From Pipra filicauda (Eukaryota; Chordata; Aves; Passeriformes; Pipridae): a stretch of 64,000 nucleotides of DNA. Made by a program: the position numbers and the translations under genes. Of the stretch, positions 37,704 through 47,375 are shown piece by piece (within the stretch, counting starts at the first letter, position 1; every line of letters starts with the position of its first letter). Under the pieces are notes generated by a model, which was given only the letters and a program-made list of their open reading frames with translations, was not told where the DNA came from and searched no databases. The DNA lies in the NCBI RefSeq assembly GCF_003945595.2, contig NW_024104420.1, forward strand, positions 2,850,201-2,914,200. Reading direction: 5' to 3'.

Positions 37704-37762
37704 ATATATATATATTTTTATATATATATGTATATATATATATACGCATATATATATATATA
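37704..37762. repeat. (TA)n microsatellite in the ZNF608 3'UTR
   Basis: About 59 bp of almost pure alternating T and A, interrupted by TTTT, GTA and CGCA. It is self-complementary, so the transcript can form an AU hairpin. Its length is probably polymorphic. Confidence 0.95.
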
Positions 37763-37904
37763 AAAACAGAAGTCTAATTACAGCAACATTTGTTACTCTG
37801 TGATAAAATCTGCAATTTACAAAAATGAAATGACTGGTTTTTGCCTGCCATTAAGGCATTTCAAATTAACACCATGGAACTGATGTCTGTAATAAAGCGC
37901 TTCC

Positions 37905-37925
37905 TCATGTGATCCAGTCACATGA
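37905..37925. repeat. 8-bp inverted repeat just after the ZNF608 stop
   Basis: TCATGTGA and TCACATGA are perfect inverted copies around TCCAG. In the transcript this makes an 8-bp stem with a 5-nt loop, starting about 21 nt after the stop codon. Confidence 0.85.
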
Positions 37926-37946
37926 CAATGTTCATCCCCAAATTCA

Positions 37947-37953
37947 TCATTCT
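37947..37953 (-). CDS. ZNF608: ZNF608 terminal coding segment (7 nt) with stop TGA
   Basis: After the acceptor TCTCTTTTCAG the last exon contributes A, GAA and TGA. It completes an Arg codon, adds Glu and stops, giving the C-terminus QRRE as in known vertebrate ZNF608. The exact fit of phase and family C-terminus is strong support even though the coding piece is tiny. The rest of this exon is 3'UTR. Confidence 0.9.
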
Positions 37954-40900
37954 CTGAAAAGAGAAAGAAGAATGTTTTAGTAGGCAGCATTCCTTCTTCT
38001 TACTTTTTTTCTGCACTTTGGATACATCATGAAATGAAATCTGTACTAGTATTCTCAAACTCAAGCAGCAGAAATGGCAAGCCATGTCCTAATCCCTCCC
38101 CTGCCAGGAACAACATACGGAGAAGTAACCTGTGCTGGAAGTTATCTTATGGATTCGGATGCCCTATTATCCATCAGCTCTTTAAGGGCTACAAACCTTT
38201 CTCACTCAAATAACTCCAGCTAAGAGCCTTTCACGGTTGCTTGTTTTCAGAGTTAGCTTTCAGAAGGAAATCCATAACCCTGGAATTTTCAGCACTATTT
38301 AATACATTAAACTCTGAGGCTTTAACATGGCAGTGATGAACAAAACCCTAATTTTAAAGACGTTTTGGGTTTTTCACTTGAGATGGCATCATTATAATAC
38401 AGGAGAGTCTCTTTTCTCTTGAAGAGTAATGATGATAATTGAAGAGTAAATTCAACTGAAAACCTAGAAAATAACTGAGCAGCAAATGTGTCATCACTAA
38501 CGAACTCCCAAGCAAACCTCTCTGAAAGGAAAATCAGACCTGCAGAATAGATAAAATCCTAAGTTTTCCTGGTCATAAATAGAACCAACTGAACATTAAT
38601 TTTAAACTAATTTTATAAAAATTTGGATCTTACTATTATCTTAATATTATTATTATCTTAAATTATATTTCATAATCACTTGTTTTATCTTAATACAAAC
38701 ACTTAAAGGATTCTCTACGGAAAATCTCAGAAAACAGACTACTTATTCTTTCCTAATGATCTATGTTACAGTTAAAGGACACAACTAAGGACAAAATGTC
38801 ACCCTAAAGAGAACAAAACTGCAATTAACCCAAAATACCAAGTTTTTCCTCAACCTTAAACACTGTGTCATATAACGAACTGCAGACCATCAGGCTAAAA
38901 AATCTAAGATTTGCTTTCTCCTCTCAATGATATGATATATAATTTACTGGCTATTTACCTTCTTTGTGCAGGAAACATACCAGATGCAGATGCCTGTGCA
39001 GCCACCTGCTGAGTGGCAACAAGGGCAGCAGAGGTCAATCCTGAGGGAAAGAAGAAACAAAGGGATGTTGATGTACGTCTGGTTTTAATGGATTTTTGTG
39101 CTCAAAGAAATCGTAGGAAGCATCTCTAGGGCAAACAGCCAGAAAATAGTGGGGCTTAACACTATATAAATGGCAAATATTCCAGGCAACATCGTTAAGA
39201 CAGTCTGTCCAGTGCGATCAATATACCTTTATTTAATAAACTGAATTGTCCTTGACAGATATTTTACAAGAAATTACAGCATTTCTACTTGTACTGCATT
39301 CCTTTCCAAATACTGCACTGCATGATGCTAAGTGGTTTGTATGAGTTCCTGAGGAAGCTCAGTAGAAATTACAGGTACTAGGAAACAACAAGAATCAAAA
39401 GACACAGTGAATTACAGAAACGACATGCCAGCTGCTCAGAATACAATACTTTCATAATAAGTTAAAATTTTTACAGTTTTGCCACTGAACAAGCATAATG
39501 CATCCCAAAAGGCACATGGAATCACTGAATCAAACTGAGAAATGTCAAGACTTTTACACAGGAAAAATAAGTACTGAGGCATCAAGTGAACGTAAAGAAA
39601 TAATGTCATTTAGCCACCAACTGTGGTAGCACATACTTTGCTGCAAGGGAGGAAATCTCTTTTTCATTCAGCCAGAGTCCACAGTTAGAGAAAAAACATT
39701 CAAAGACTGGTATAAAACCTAGGGAGAATAAATCGCATCTTACTGTGCTTTTTCCCTGACTGCAACTTTGTGCACGGCATTTGCCAAAATACAAAGAGTC
39801 CTCTTTCAGATGGTCAAATTATAACAAGCGCAAACCCTTGTGACTGTAATGCCTTGTACATAAAATATGTTCAGTATAAAAAGCTTTTGTCTTTGCTACA
39901 CTTTCTCCATTGCTTACACAACCCTCATTATACAAAAAGGAGGTTATTTGGTTTGGATTTTTTACTGCCTTCCAGCCAGTTAATGTCAGTTTGCAGGAGG
40001 AATCAAAACATTCATGTGAATGACAGCCTAACTGGTACATCTTTAATAATGCTCTGACACCCAGTTTCGGAAACAAAAGTTGGTATTTCTCAGACATGAA
40101 GCTATTAATATACTCTTAGTGCATGCTGTGAATTTTCAAGCCTTCTTCCTAAATCAGCACTTCTGATTTAACAGTGGGATCTCTACTCAAAATGCTTCAT
40201 GTAGGCATGATTTCCAATGTCAAGGCAACAATCCTACAAGCAAGCCAATCTCACCACTGGAAATTTTCTGCTCACCTTGAAATGGGTCATATTGTCCAGG
40301 TATGAGGGGGTAACCCATTCCAACATGTGTATGATGGTGCGTATGGAGATGCCGCTGGCTAAAAGGAGAATGGCGGTCTCGTTCCCTTTCTGCTTCCCGT
40401 TCACGCTCAGCTGCTGATTTTTCCACAGGCTAGTAATAGAAATTGAAAGAAAACTGATGTGGGAATTTTAGAAGGGATGAAATCACAAGAAAACCACAGT
40501 TACCCCTGCCTGTCAAACACTTTTTGAATAGTAATGATAAAGCTAATTTTTTCTGAAGAAGTCTGTCTACTGATTATTTGCACTTGATTCTTATCTAAAG
40601 CTAGTCTTTCTAGCTAACGGAAGATTTTCCAAGGCACAGAGATTTTGAGGCAACATACTGCATCTTGAAGCCACCACAACGACTTCTAGTTTTTTCCTGA
40701 AGCTTGGCTGGCTTGCCAATGCGTGGACAACCTAGCTGAGCTGCTGAAAGCTGATGTAAACGAATTCGCAAGCCTCTATAGCACTCTGGGGAATCAAGCC
40801 TGACTGAATAGCCAGAAAACCTTTTACAAATTATAATTACAGTCAATGACTTGCTCACAATTAAAACTAGCACCAACTTATCTGAAAGTGAAATATCAGG

Positions 40901-43900
40901 ATTTGTTCCAACATGTAAATCTTCAGAAATCGGGGCTGGTAAGCTGCTCCTTGAAAGATGTGGATTCTTGGCAAATACAAGGAGGGGATATTACCAAATC
41001 CCATAGCCCAACTTCTTATTTCATTATCTGTTTCCAAACAGGAGCTTCCCATTTAACTACAATAAACTATGCCCCAGGAAGTACCTCTGAATCTTTGTTT
41101 CCATATGAATCCATTCAAGATAGGAAGATTCTGAGGACAGAACTGTGCTACGTGCCACTTCCAGTTTATGCCACGGAAGCATCCTGACCATAAACTGCTT
41201 TTATTTTAAGCAGTGCTATAAAGAAGACTCATGCATTCACAGCTTGATGCCAGATTGTGTGCTTCTTAAAATTATGTTCTTTCTCTACCCCTGCCCATAT
41301 GTAACCCTCTTCAGTAACAATTGAGGAAGCCTTACAACAGGTGACTTGCTGCGATACTGGCTGGCATGCTGCTGGAGCAAATCCAGTGCTTTGGACTCAG
41401 TGGTTGCTTTTGCATTGATGCTTGGGCTGGTATTGACCTTCTCTGTCTCTTCTCTCCCTGACATCTTCCCATAAACTGGATAATGAAATCCTGGAGAGAG
41501 ATAGGCTCCTGCAGGTAAACAATAAATACCACATCAAGCTACTGTTTTTACATTTTGGTTATATCAAGGTAGGAGGAGGGAATGTCAGAACAGAGCATAA
41601 CAGCAAAAGTAGATCACATGACTATCAAATGGCATCTTTGCTCTTCAATTTCATCACCTAATTTACCCTGATGAATGGAGGTTATAAAGAGAGTTCAGTT
41701 GATAGCCATTTCAGACATTTATGGGTCCTCTTTAAGTGAAAGGAATAGTAACTATAACGTTTCTGACAGTAAGTGCTTAGAATATTTTTATAGGCAATAA
41801 ACTATCTGTCAGTCTAACAGCAATAGCAGACTGTCAAGGGTTGAGAAACTTGTAGCTGGGAACTGTGACAGTTCATAAAAGGACCATCGTGTATTAAATC
41901 AGTTTCAATTACAGAACTTTGCCTAGTAGAAGCACAAGCAACACAACGCCACCCACGAAGCTTCTAATTTACCCTAGCTACTATAAGAAATATTAAAATG
42001 TAGGCTTTACTGCAACTTGAGGGTGAAAATTGTAACTATTGGTGCAAAGCAAATTTCAGAATACATACCAGGATAGCTGTGCATTAGGACAGGAGAGACT
42101 GCACGATAGGCTGGATGGTTGGGATCGTACATCTGTGGATACGGATAAGCATGCAAGTATTGGATATATGACTGATGCTGACTCATTGGTGAGGAAACTG
42201 CTACTCTAGCACCCCGAGAGTCCTTCCAATTTACAGGAGTCTTTTGATCATCATTTTTTATCTTGCTCTCATCCATTGATTGAGAATCAGAACGCTTGAC
42301 CTCTTTAGGCTCCTCTTTAATGCTTGCTAATGAGACAGGAAGGTTAGGCAGGGAACTTTCCTTGTTCGGTGTTTTTCTAGGGCTGTCTTCTTTTAACTTT
42401 TTCTCACGATCAAGTTCTTCTGATTTTTGCTGATCAAGGTATTTGGGCTGATAGACATAATGATGCCATGTTCGTGAATCTGGATCCTAATACAGAGGAG
42501 AAAAAAATTGTTCTGAACTTAGATGTTGAAATAAGTTCATTATTGATATTTCCCATACTTCAGTTAATGTATTTTTAATAGCTATTTTAATACCATATCC
42601 ATATTACAGAAAAGAGAGGTTTGCTTGCTACAGAATGCCTTGAGCTCAAAGTCAAACCAATATTCCCATGAAGGAGCAAGAGACTATTATCAAAATTTAA
42701 TTCAATTGCTTCATCTTATATCCTTCTTCATGCCTTTAACTAGTTTAATCATGAAATACATATGCATTGTAACAAAGTTCTGAAACCATGCTATTCATAA
42801 AACATTTTAATTAAAGCCCACAGAGAGATTTTCCCACTAGAGAGCAAAAAATATCTGTGAACCACAAAATTAAAATTAAAACTGGCTAATATTATGCTAG
42901 AGTGCTTAGAATACCTGGAACAATGCACATGAAAAACTGATCTAGCTGAAAAAATGCTGCCTCCCATTTGGGAATCAGCAGAAGTCAGACATTAAAGCAG
43001 ACTTCTTCAGCTGACAGTCTTACTTCAAGTTCATAAAATTCCACATGGGTAATTATAGGATTATAGATAGGTAATTATAAATTATAGGATTAGGACCACA
43101 TGGTTTAAAGAGCATGTACTGGGCACTGTAAATACCTTTTTACACATTATATTACACCAGTTTATAAACATATCATAGGTATGTGATTTCTTTAAAACAT
43201 CACACCAAATCAGTACCAAGAAGTAACAGGAAAACTTCTTTTTCTAACACAGAAAATGCAAAAGCTAATTGTAAATATTTTCTGCAATTGACAGACATTT
43301 ATGGCACATGCCACAAAAATATAAGCACACAACTAGAGGCTTGGACAGTCTGGTTCAAATACTCATTTGAATCAGCAAAAATATTCTCCTGCTTAGGGCT
43401 AACTCCCACTCCCCTGACCATACTGTATCCTGAAAGACAGTGCGTAAGGGTAAAGTTTGGGATGTACCATACACCAGAACATGAAAGCATCAAGCATTGA
43501 GGCTCCAGTTCAATGCACAGAGGCAGTCGCATTGCCTCAAATGAAGACATCTAGGAAGGTCAGCATGAAGCCACTGGATAAAATTCTGGTTCCACTGAAA
43601 TCAATGGCAAAACTATCACTGACTTCAATGGAGAGAGGATTTCATCCATTGTGTAGGTCTGTAGGGGCTTGAGGTTGGTTGAGGGGAGAAGGGGAACTTA
43701 ACTGCTTCAAAAAGGTCACCTTGGGTTAAGATAAAGAGCTATGCTTCAAGTCAACTCTTCAAAGAACCAGCTCACCCATCTTTAGTAAATGCCAACTGTC
43801 TTTTTTAACAAAAAAAAGAAACACTTCAAACCATGTTTCAAATCTGCTTTAAGTCCTCTCGCAATGAAAGCTGCTTATTTTTCTTGAAATTTCTTATTTC

Positions 43901-46900
43901 TCAACTAAGCAAAATGCTTAGAATTTTCATCTAAAAGAGAAATCTAATTCTATTTCATTCATGTATATAATTTAAAATAGTCTATTCAGGTCTTAAGCCT
44001 AGGTTCTGTCACCACCTTACTAGAATTTTTAATTTTTTTTTTTATTCTTTTCAAATAGCTCAGCTGGAAGGTCTATTGGTCTATTCACAGACTACAATAC
44101 CATACGGCGTAAAAAAAGGATGGGGGAGCTTGTTTGGCTGCAGAGGTAGAAGAACATATCAGAACCAGGGAGAAAATCTCACATGACTTAAAGATAAATC
44201 TAGACTCTCTTGTTCCACTTCCTGTGATCTCACCTGTTTAAATCTTGTGGTCGGATCTACTCCTGTTTGCTTCATGGAGTCCATAACAGATTTCATCTCC
44301 ACCGCCTCCTTTATAAGCTGGTGGTTTTCCATTTGTTTTGCTTTGAAACTCTCCGACTGAAGCTGCTGCTGGTGATTGGAAAGGATCTGTGACTTGGTTG
44401 TCTCCTCACCTTTGTTAGGAACTGATGACCCTATTTTAGTGTTATTTTTGCTGGACTCCGGAGTTGAAGGGGCCTTTGAAATAGTGGCAGATGGAATATT
44501 CTTCTGCTTGTTGTCATCCTTCCCAATCTCCTTCAAGGGGGGGTCATTCTTCCTTTCACAGTCCCTCCCAGTTTGTGCCATTTTCTGTTCTGCTAGTCTC
44601 TGGTCCTCGTAGTATTTTTCATACTGCTGCCTGTAAGCAGGGTTAGAGGCCATTAAGGACTTTTGGTCCATATAGAGCCCATAGGCATACTGTCCATAAT
44701 AAAGTGACTGAGCAAGTGCAGGGTGCCTTTGCGTTATTACCGACTGATGTTGTGGCGGCTGCAAATTAGAGGAAGTGCTTTCACTTTTCTTGGCATCTGA
44801 TGCTTCTGCCTTCTCTTTCTTTTCAGCCTCTTCCTCAGCCTCTTTTTTGATCTTCAGTGTCTGTGGGGTACTGCTGTTCCCAGCTGCTGGGGCACTGACC
44901 TGTCCAGAGTGCAAGTAACTTGGGGAATAATAAGGATCATAGCCATGGTAATAGGGAGAATGAGACTCTTTTGCTTGAGCCGATTGTGCTGTGGTTGAAG
45001 AATGTCCTTTTACAACACCATCTTTACTAGAAATAATATCTGACGGAGAGCTGGCCTTTGACCTCATGCCCTCTGACCTGCTGTCAGAGCCACCATCATC
45101 AGCTGCATCAGAAATATCTGAGTAAGCAGGGCTGTTGGTTTTGGCAGCTGTGCTATCTGCACCATTTTGTGTCAACACATGCAGTGGCGCCATAGCAGAT
45201 TGTCCATTCACCAAAGTGCTGCATTCCATCCTGGAGGCACTCCCTATGGAAGGGCTGGGCGCATTGTCTGTGAACGTGTAAACTTTATCAGCTTCAGCCT
45301 TAATACTTGCCATCCTGCTCTCTTGAGACTCTGACAGTCCATTAGCTAGCACTTCATTCTTGTTGAGATGGTCCTTTAAAAAATGTCCAGATAAGTCTTT
45401 CCCAGACCCTTTTGAATCCTCCAGCTTTCCCAGCTTAGAATCCATCTTGGGGCTGCCCGTCTCCTTGCTTTCTTTGTCCTTCAGCTTTCTCTTCTCCTTT
45501 TTCTTTTTGTCTTTGAGTGATGTGAGAGCTGGGTTTACAGTGCTTGGCTCTCCCATAATTGTGGGCTTTGGTTGAATAGGTTTCAGTGGAGGGCTCTTTG
45601 GTGTAGCCTGAACAATAGTAGTTGTTAGAGAGGGCAATCCCGGTATTGTCCCTGTAGTGGTGGTTGTAAAGGCTGTAGTAGGTATAGCTATTAATTGGGG
45701 AGGAGTTGGTGCTGGCGCTGGGGCAATGGGCCTGGTTGTTTTCAGTTTGGAAAGGTTTTTATCCACTTTGCAATTGTTCGATTTCTTGCCTTTATCACCC
45801 AAACTCTTCTTGTCAATTAAGCCCTCAGCCTCCAATTTCGGCATTTCAGTTTGCAAATTGCCATCTGCTACTGAGCAATTATCCAGTGTGGCTGCCATAT
45901 TAGAAATTACTGGAAGGCTGTTCAGTTCACTGTTCAGACCCTTCTTTTTGCCAGAATTCTTTCCAGTTTTGGAACTGATAACTGAACCAGGGCCATTGCT
46001 GGTCAGTTCCCTCTTTCCCTTGGGAGTCCCTGGGGTAGCAATGGAGGAAGGAGATGTTGGTGCTTTTAGTGGATCAAAGCCTGGCAAATTTGTGCTTTGC
46101 TCACTGCATTCAAGTGCCACATTACTCAGTGCTTCCTCACAGTCTGAAATTTTGTCTTCACTGTCAGGTTCAAACTCCAGCTTGTTTTCGGGGTCCAAAT
46201 GTGCATGAGCCTGATGATAACGTAATCCATTAATGTGCTTGTACTTTTTGTTGCAGTTGGGGTGAGGACAGTCAATCAGCACTGGAGAAGAGCAGCCTTG
46301 GTCCAAAAAATTAGTCTCCGGTTTCCCCTGTGGGGTGGTGGGAGTGCTTCTAGAGTTAGTACGAACACGTTTTCCGGATTTATTGTCCTCTGAACTGGAG
46401 TTTAAATCTAGCTCCATAGGAGGCTTAGTTTTCCTCTTGTTCGTGGATGAGGGGCTGGCTTTTACTTCATCCATGGCGCAGTTGGGGGGTGTTCTGCGCC
46501 CACTGGAGTTAAGGCTGCCCCTCCTCCCCTTCCCATTGGCACCACCTCGATTCTTATTCTGAAGCCCTCTGGACTCTGCAAAACTTGCATCATTACCAGG
46601 TACAGTGGTAGCTGCAGCGGACCTTGCCCGCTTTCCCCTGCCCCGTCCTCCACGCATTTCCAGGTCACTTGTTGGTGATTCACAAAACCTGCACGAACAA
46701 GAGATTTCATCATCAGGAATCATAAACTAAAAAAATAAAAAACACCACCCCTTCCCATAACAGAATCTTCACACATGTTAAAGGAATGATATCCTTCTGA
46801 TAAATGAGAGTTTTACAGTCGCAAAGGGAAAGTCATTAAAAAAGGACAAAAATGGTAAGGACACATCCAACTAATTAGAACAATGGAGTGAAAAATTTTC

Positions 46901-47242
46901 AAAACTTACATAAATGCATTTCTAAAGTAATTGCCATCTGACTGAGTCCCCTGTATTTCCCCTTCCTTCTCAAAAATACAAAAGAAAAGTAAAAAAGAAT
47001 TTCCACCCCACATTTTAATCCGGAACGACTCTTTTCACTGGTGCATGTTTTCAATTATAACCAGTTGTGTTTTATTAATCTCTGTACAGTCTCTTGGCCG
47101 AGACTGGGGGTTAAAATACAACAGAGAAAAAACAGAATCACAATGTTTGCCTACCTAGGAGGGGCCCAGTCATGCTTTGTGCAGTCCAGCAGTGTTCCCA
47201 CGTAAGTCTTGTTCCTCCATGTAACATTTACCACTAGGACAC
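37947..47242 (-). CDS. ZNF608: Zinc finger protein 608, C-terminal ~1,124 codons (7 exons; 5' part outside window)
   Basis: Coding exons, in transcript order: 47242-47155, 46688-44234, 42486-42069, 41508-41336, 40429-40276, 39040-38959, 37953-37947. All junctions have AG/GT borders and matching phases, and the frame stays open to TGA. Recognition rests on family-specific sequence: [29 protein letters not shown], the single C2H2-type finger [51 protein letters not shown] and a C-terminus ending GMFPAQRRE. The paralogue ZNF609 differs in these blocks, so ZNF608 is favoured. The protein is a nuclear transcription regulator; its mouse orthologue has been reported to repress Rag genes in thymocytes, and ZNF609 associates with Integrator/cohesin loader. 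Most of the chain is low-complexity and probably disordered. Vertebrate ZNF608 is about 1,500 residues, so roughly the first 380-390 are missing, coded by exons beyond 64 kb. No stops or frameshifts are seen. Confidence 0.96.
37954..38958 (-). other. ZNF608: ZNF608 last intron, 1,005 bp
   Basis: The donor is GTAAAT and the acceptor is a strong polypyrimidine tract ending TTTTCAG. The intron begins with an in-frame TAA, so retention truncates by one residue only. AT-rich interior around 38.58-38.70 kb; no other gene seen. Confidence 0.85.
38959..39040 (-). CDS. ZNF608: ZNF608 penultimate coding exon, 82 bp
   Basis: The acceptor is TTCCCTCAG. The donor that gives the family C-terminus is AAAGAAG followed by GTAAAT. 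It codes [20 protein letters not shown] and MFPAQR, with a split Gly before and a split Arg after. A second, good-looking donor (CATCTG followed by GTATGT) lies 22 nt earlier, after 38981, and would change the reading frame of the last exon (see findings). Retention of the next intron would add only Arg and then TAA. Confidence 0.93.
39041..40275 (-). other. ZNF608: ZNF608 intron, 1,235 bp
   Basis: Bounded by GTGAGC and CCCTCAG. The short open frames on both strands lack any family resemblance. No repeats recognised. Confidence 0.85.
40276..40429 (-). CDS. ZNF608: ZNF608 internal exon, 154 bp (His-rich)
   Basis: The acceptor is TATTACTAG and the donor is TTTCAAG followed by GTGAGC. It codes [20 protein letters not shown], then [20 protein letters not shown] and [11 protein letters not shown]. 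An alternating Arg/Glu stretch (a single charged helix is likely) leads into a His-rich run. Phase 0 in, phase 1 out. Confidence 0.95.
40430..41335 (-). other. ZNF608: ZNF608 intron, 906 bp
   Basis: Bounded by GTAAGG and TTACTAG. A 113-codon plus-strand frame (40846-41187) is antisense intronic sequence with no protein signature. Confidence 0.85.
41336..41508 (-). CDS. ZNF608: ZNF608 internal exon, 173 bp
   Basis: The acceptor is TTACCTGCAG and the donor is CACCTGTT followed by GTAAGG. It codes [17 protein letters not shown] and ends [18 protein letters not shown], a stretch shared with ZNF609 and likely to form a short amphipathic helix. Phase 1 in and phase 0 out fit the flanking exons. 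Confidence 0.95.
41509..42068 (-). other. ZNF608: ZNF608 intron, 560 bp
   Basis: Bounded by GTATGT and CCTGCAG. Nothing else recognised inside. Confidence 0.85.
42069..42486 (-). CDS. ZNF608: ZNF608 internal exon, 418 bp
   Basis: The acceptor is CTGTATTAG and the donor is CCTG followed by GTATGT. It codes 139 residues beginning [20 protein letters not shown] and ending [13 protein letters not shown], then the first base of a split Gly. A charged Lys/Glu-rich middle is followed by the His/Tyr/Pro-rich segment [20 protein letters not shown], which has a close counterpart in ZNF609. Phase 0 in and phase 1 out match both neighbours. Confidence 0.95.
42487..44233 (-). other. ZNF608: ZNF608 intron, 1,747 bp
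   Basis: Bounded by GTGAGA and TATTAG. Contains a local duplication of TAATTATAGGATTA near 43050-43097 and an old repeat-like segment at 43.50-43.68 kb. Confidence 0.85.
43500..43670. repeat. Possible old interspersed repeat
   Basis: The segment has paired near-copies ACTGAAATCAATGG (43594-43607) and ACTGACTTCAATGG (43618-43631), followed by GAGAGAGGATTTCA. Phrases of this type (…GACTTCAATGGGAG…) are, in my experience of sauropsid sequence, part of a common old repeat, but I cannot name the family with certainty. Confidence 0.4.
44234..46688 (-). CDS. ZNF608: ZNF608 large central exon, 2,455 bp
   Basis: The exon starts after the acceptor TTCGTGCAG and ends AAACAG before GTGAGA; it codes 818 residues plus the last base of a split Arg. 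In order it shows [12 protein letters not shown], a basic GRGRGKRAR patch, KRKTK and GKRVR patches that could act as nuclear localisation signals, a single C2H2-type finger, acidic [15 protein letters not shown], a Pro/Thr-rich middle, a Lys-rich run ([16 protein letters not shown]), [33 protein letters not shown], and Tyr-rich segments ([28 protein letters not shown]). The in-frame ATG at 46721-46723 lies in the intron upstream of the acceptor and is not the start. The 24 codons beyond the donor to a stop at 44159 are intron read-through. Confidence 0.96.
46199..46270 (-). other. ZNF608: C2H2-type zinc finger of ZNF608
   Basis: The segment [19 protein letters not shown] followed by QAHAH has the cysteine pair C-x4-C and a following histidine pair (H-x4-H or H-x2-H spacing). 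It is the only finger visible in the window, and the family normally has just one. The wide C-x4-C spacing and long His-rich end differ from the tandem DNA-binding KRAB-type fingers, so DNA binding should not be assumed. Confidence 0.9.
46689..47154 (-). other. ZNF608: ZNF608 intron, 466 bp
   Basis: Bounded by GTAGGC and GTGCAG. An alternative AG (TTTTTTTTAG) lies 46 bases upstream of the chosen acceptor. It would keep the frame open but insert residues not seen in the family. Confidence 0.85.
47155..47242 (-). CDS. ZNF608: ZNF608 internal exon, 88 bp ([12 protein letters not shown] block)
   Basis: The acceptor reads CCACTGGCAG and the donor CCTCCTAG followed by GTAGGC. Translation is [20 protein letters not shown], then TKHDWAPP and a split Arg. 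The first two bases (GT) complete a Gly codon, so the upstream exon must end in phase 1. This block is the most conserved part of the ZNF608/ZNF609 family and is a compact, probably folded motif. In another frame the same DNA reads to an early stop, which fixes the choice of frame. Confidence 0.96.
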
Positions 47243-47291
47243 CTGCCAGTGGGAGCAAAAGAAAGTATTATCACAGTTAGAACAATAATTG

Positions 47292-47375
47292 GGGTAGGTT
47301 TTTTGTTTTCCTTTTTTTGGTGTCTTTTTGGGGGTTTTTTGTTTGTTTGTTTGGGGTTTTTTTTGTTTGGTTCTC
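47292..47375. repeat. T/G-rich low-complexity tract
   Basis: Runs of T6-T8 alternate with G3-G5 and TTTG units. In the ZNF608 transcript this is an A/C-rich tract (CAAA and CCCC units) about 50-130 nt upstream of the 88-bp exon acceptor. Confidence 0.85.

Larger units (their letters stand above)
36955..37946 (-). other. ZNF608: ZNF608 3'UTR (end approximate)
   Basis: About 1 kb of AT-rich sequence follows the stop. AATAAA hexamers on the transcribed strand lie at 37521-37526 and 36978-36983. The second would place the end near 36955, giving a UTR of about 990 nt, but it is next to a T-rich stretch in the transcript and cannot be proved. An ATTAAA occurs further on near 36.59 kb. The UTR contains a (TA)n tract, a stop-proximal hairpin and a Pumilio-type site. 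Confidence 0.6.

Noticed and set aside
44159..44233. C-terminal 24 codons after FKQ (VRSQEVEQE...)
   Set aside because: They follow a GTGAGA donor and read into the intron; the next exon at 42486 continues the family sequence.
45657..46208. 183-codon plus-strand frame opposite the ZNF608 central exon
   Set aside because: It is an antisense shadow of the long coding exon, hydrophobic/Pro-Leu-rich with no family match and no independent signals.
46689..46723. ATG at 46721-46723 as the start of an 854-codon intronless gene
   Set aside because: It lies in the intron, upstream of the GTGCAG acceptor. The preceding 88-bp exon joins in phase to give the known family sequence [16 protein letters not shown].
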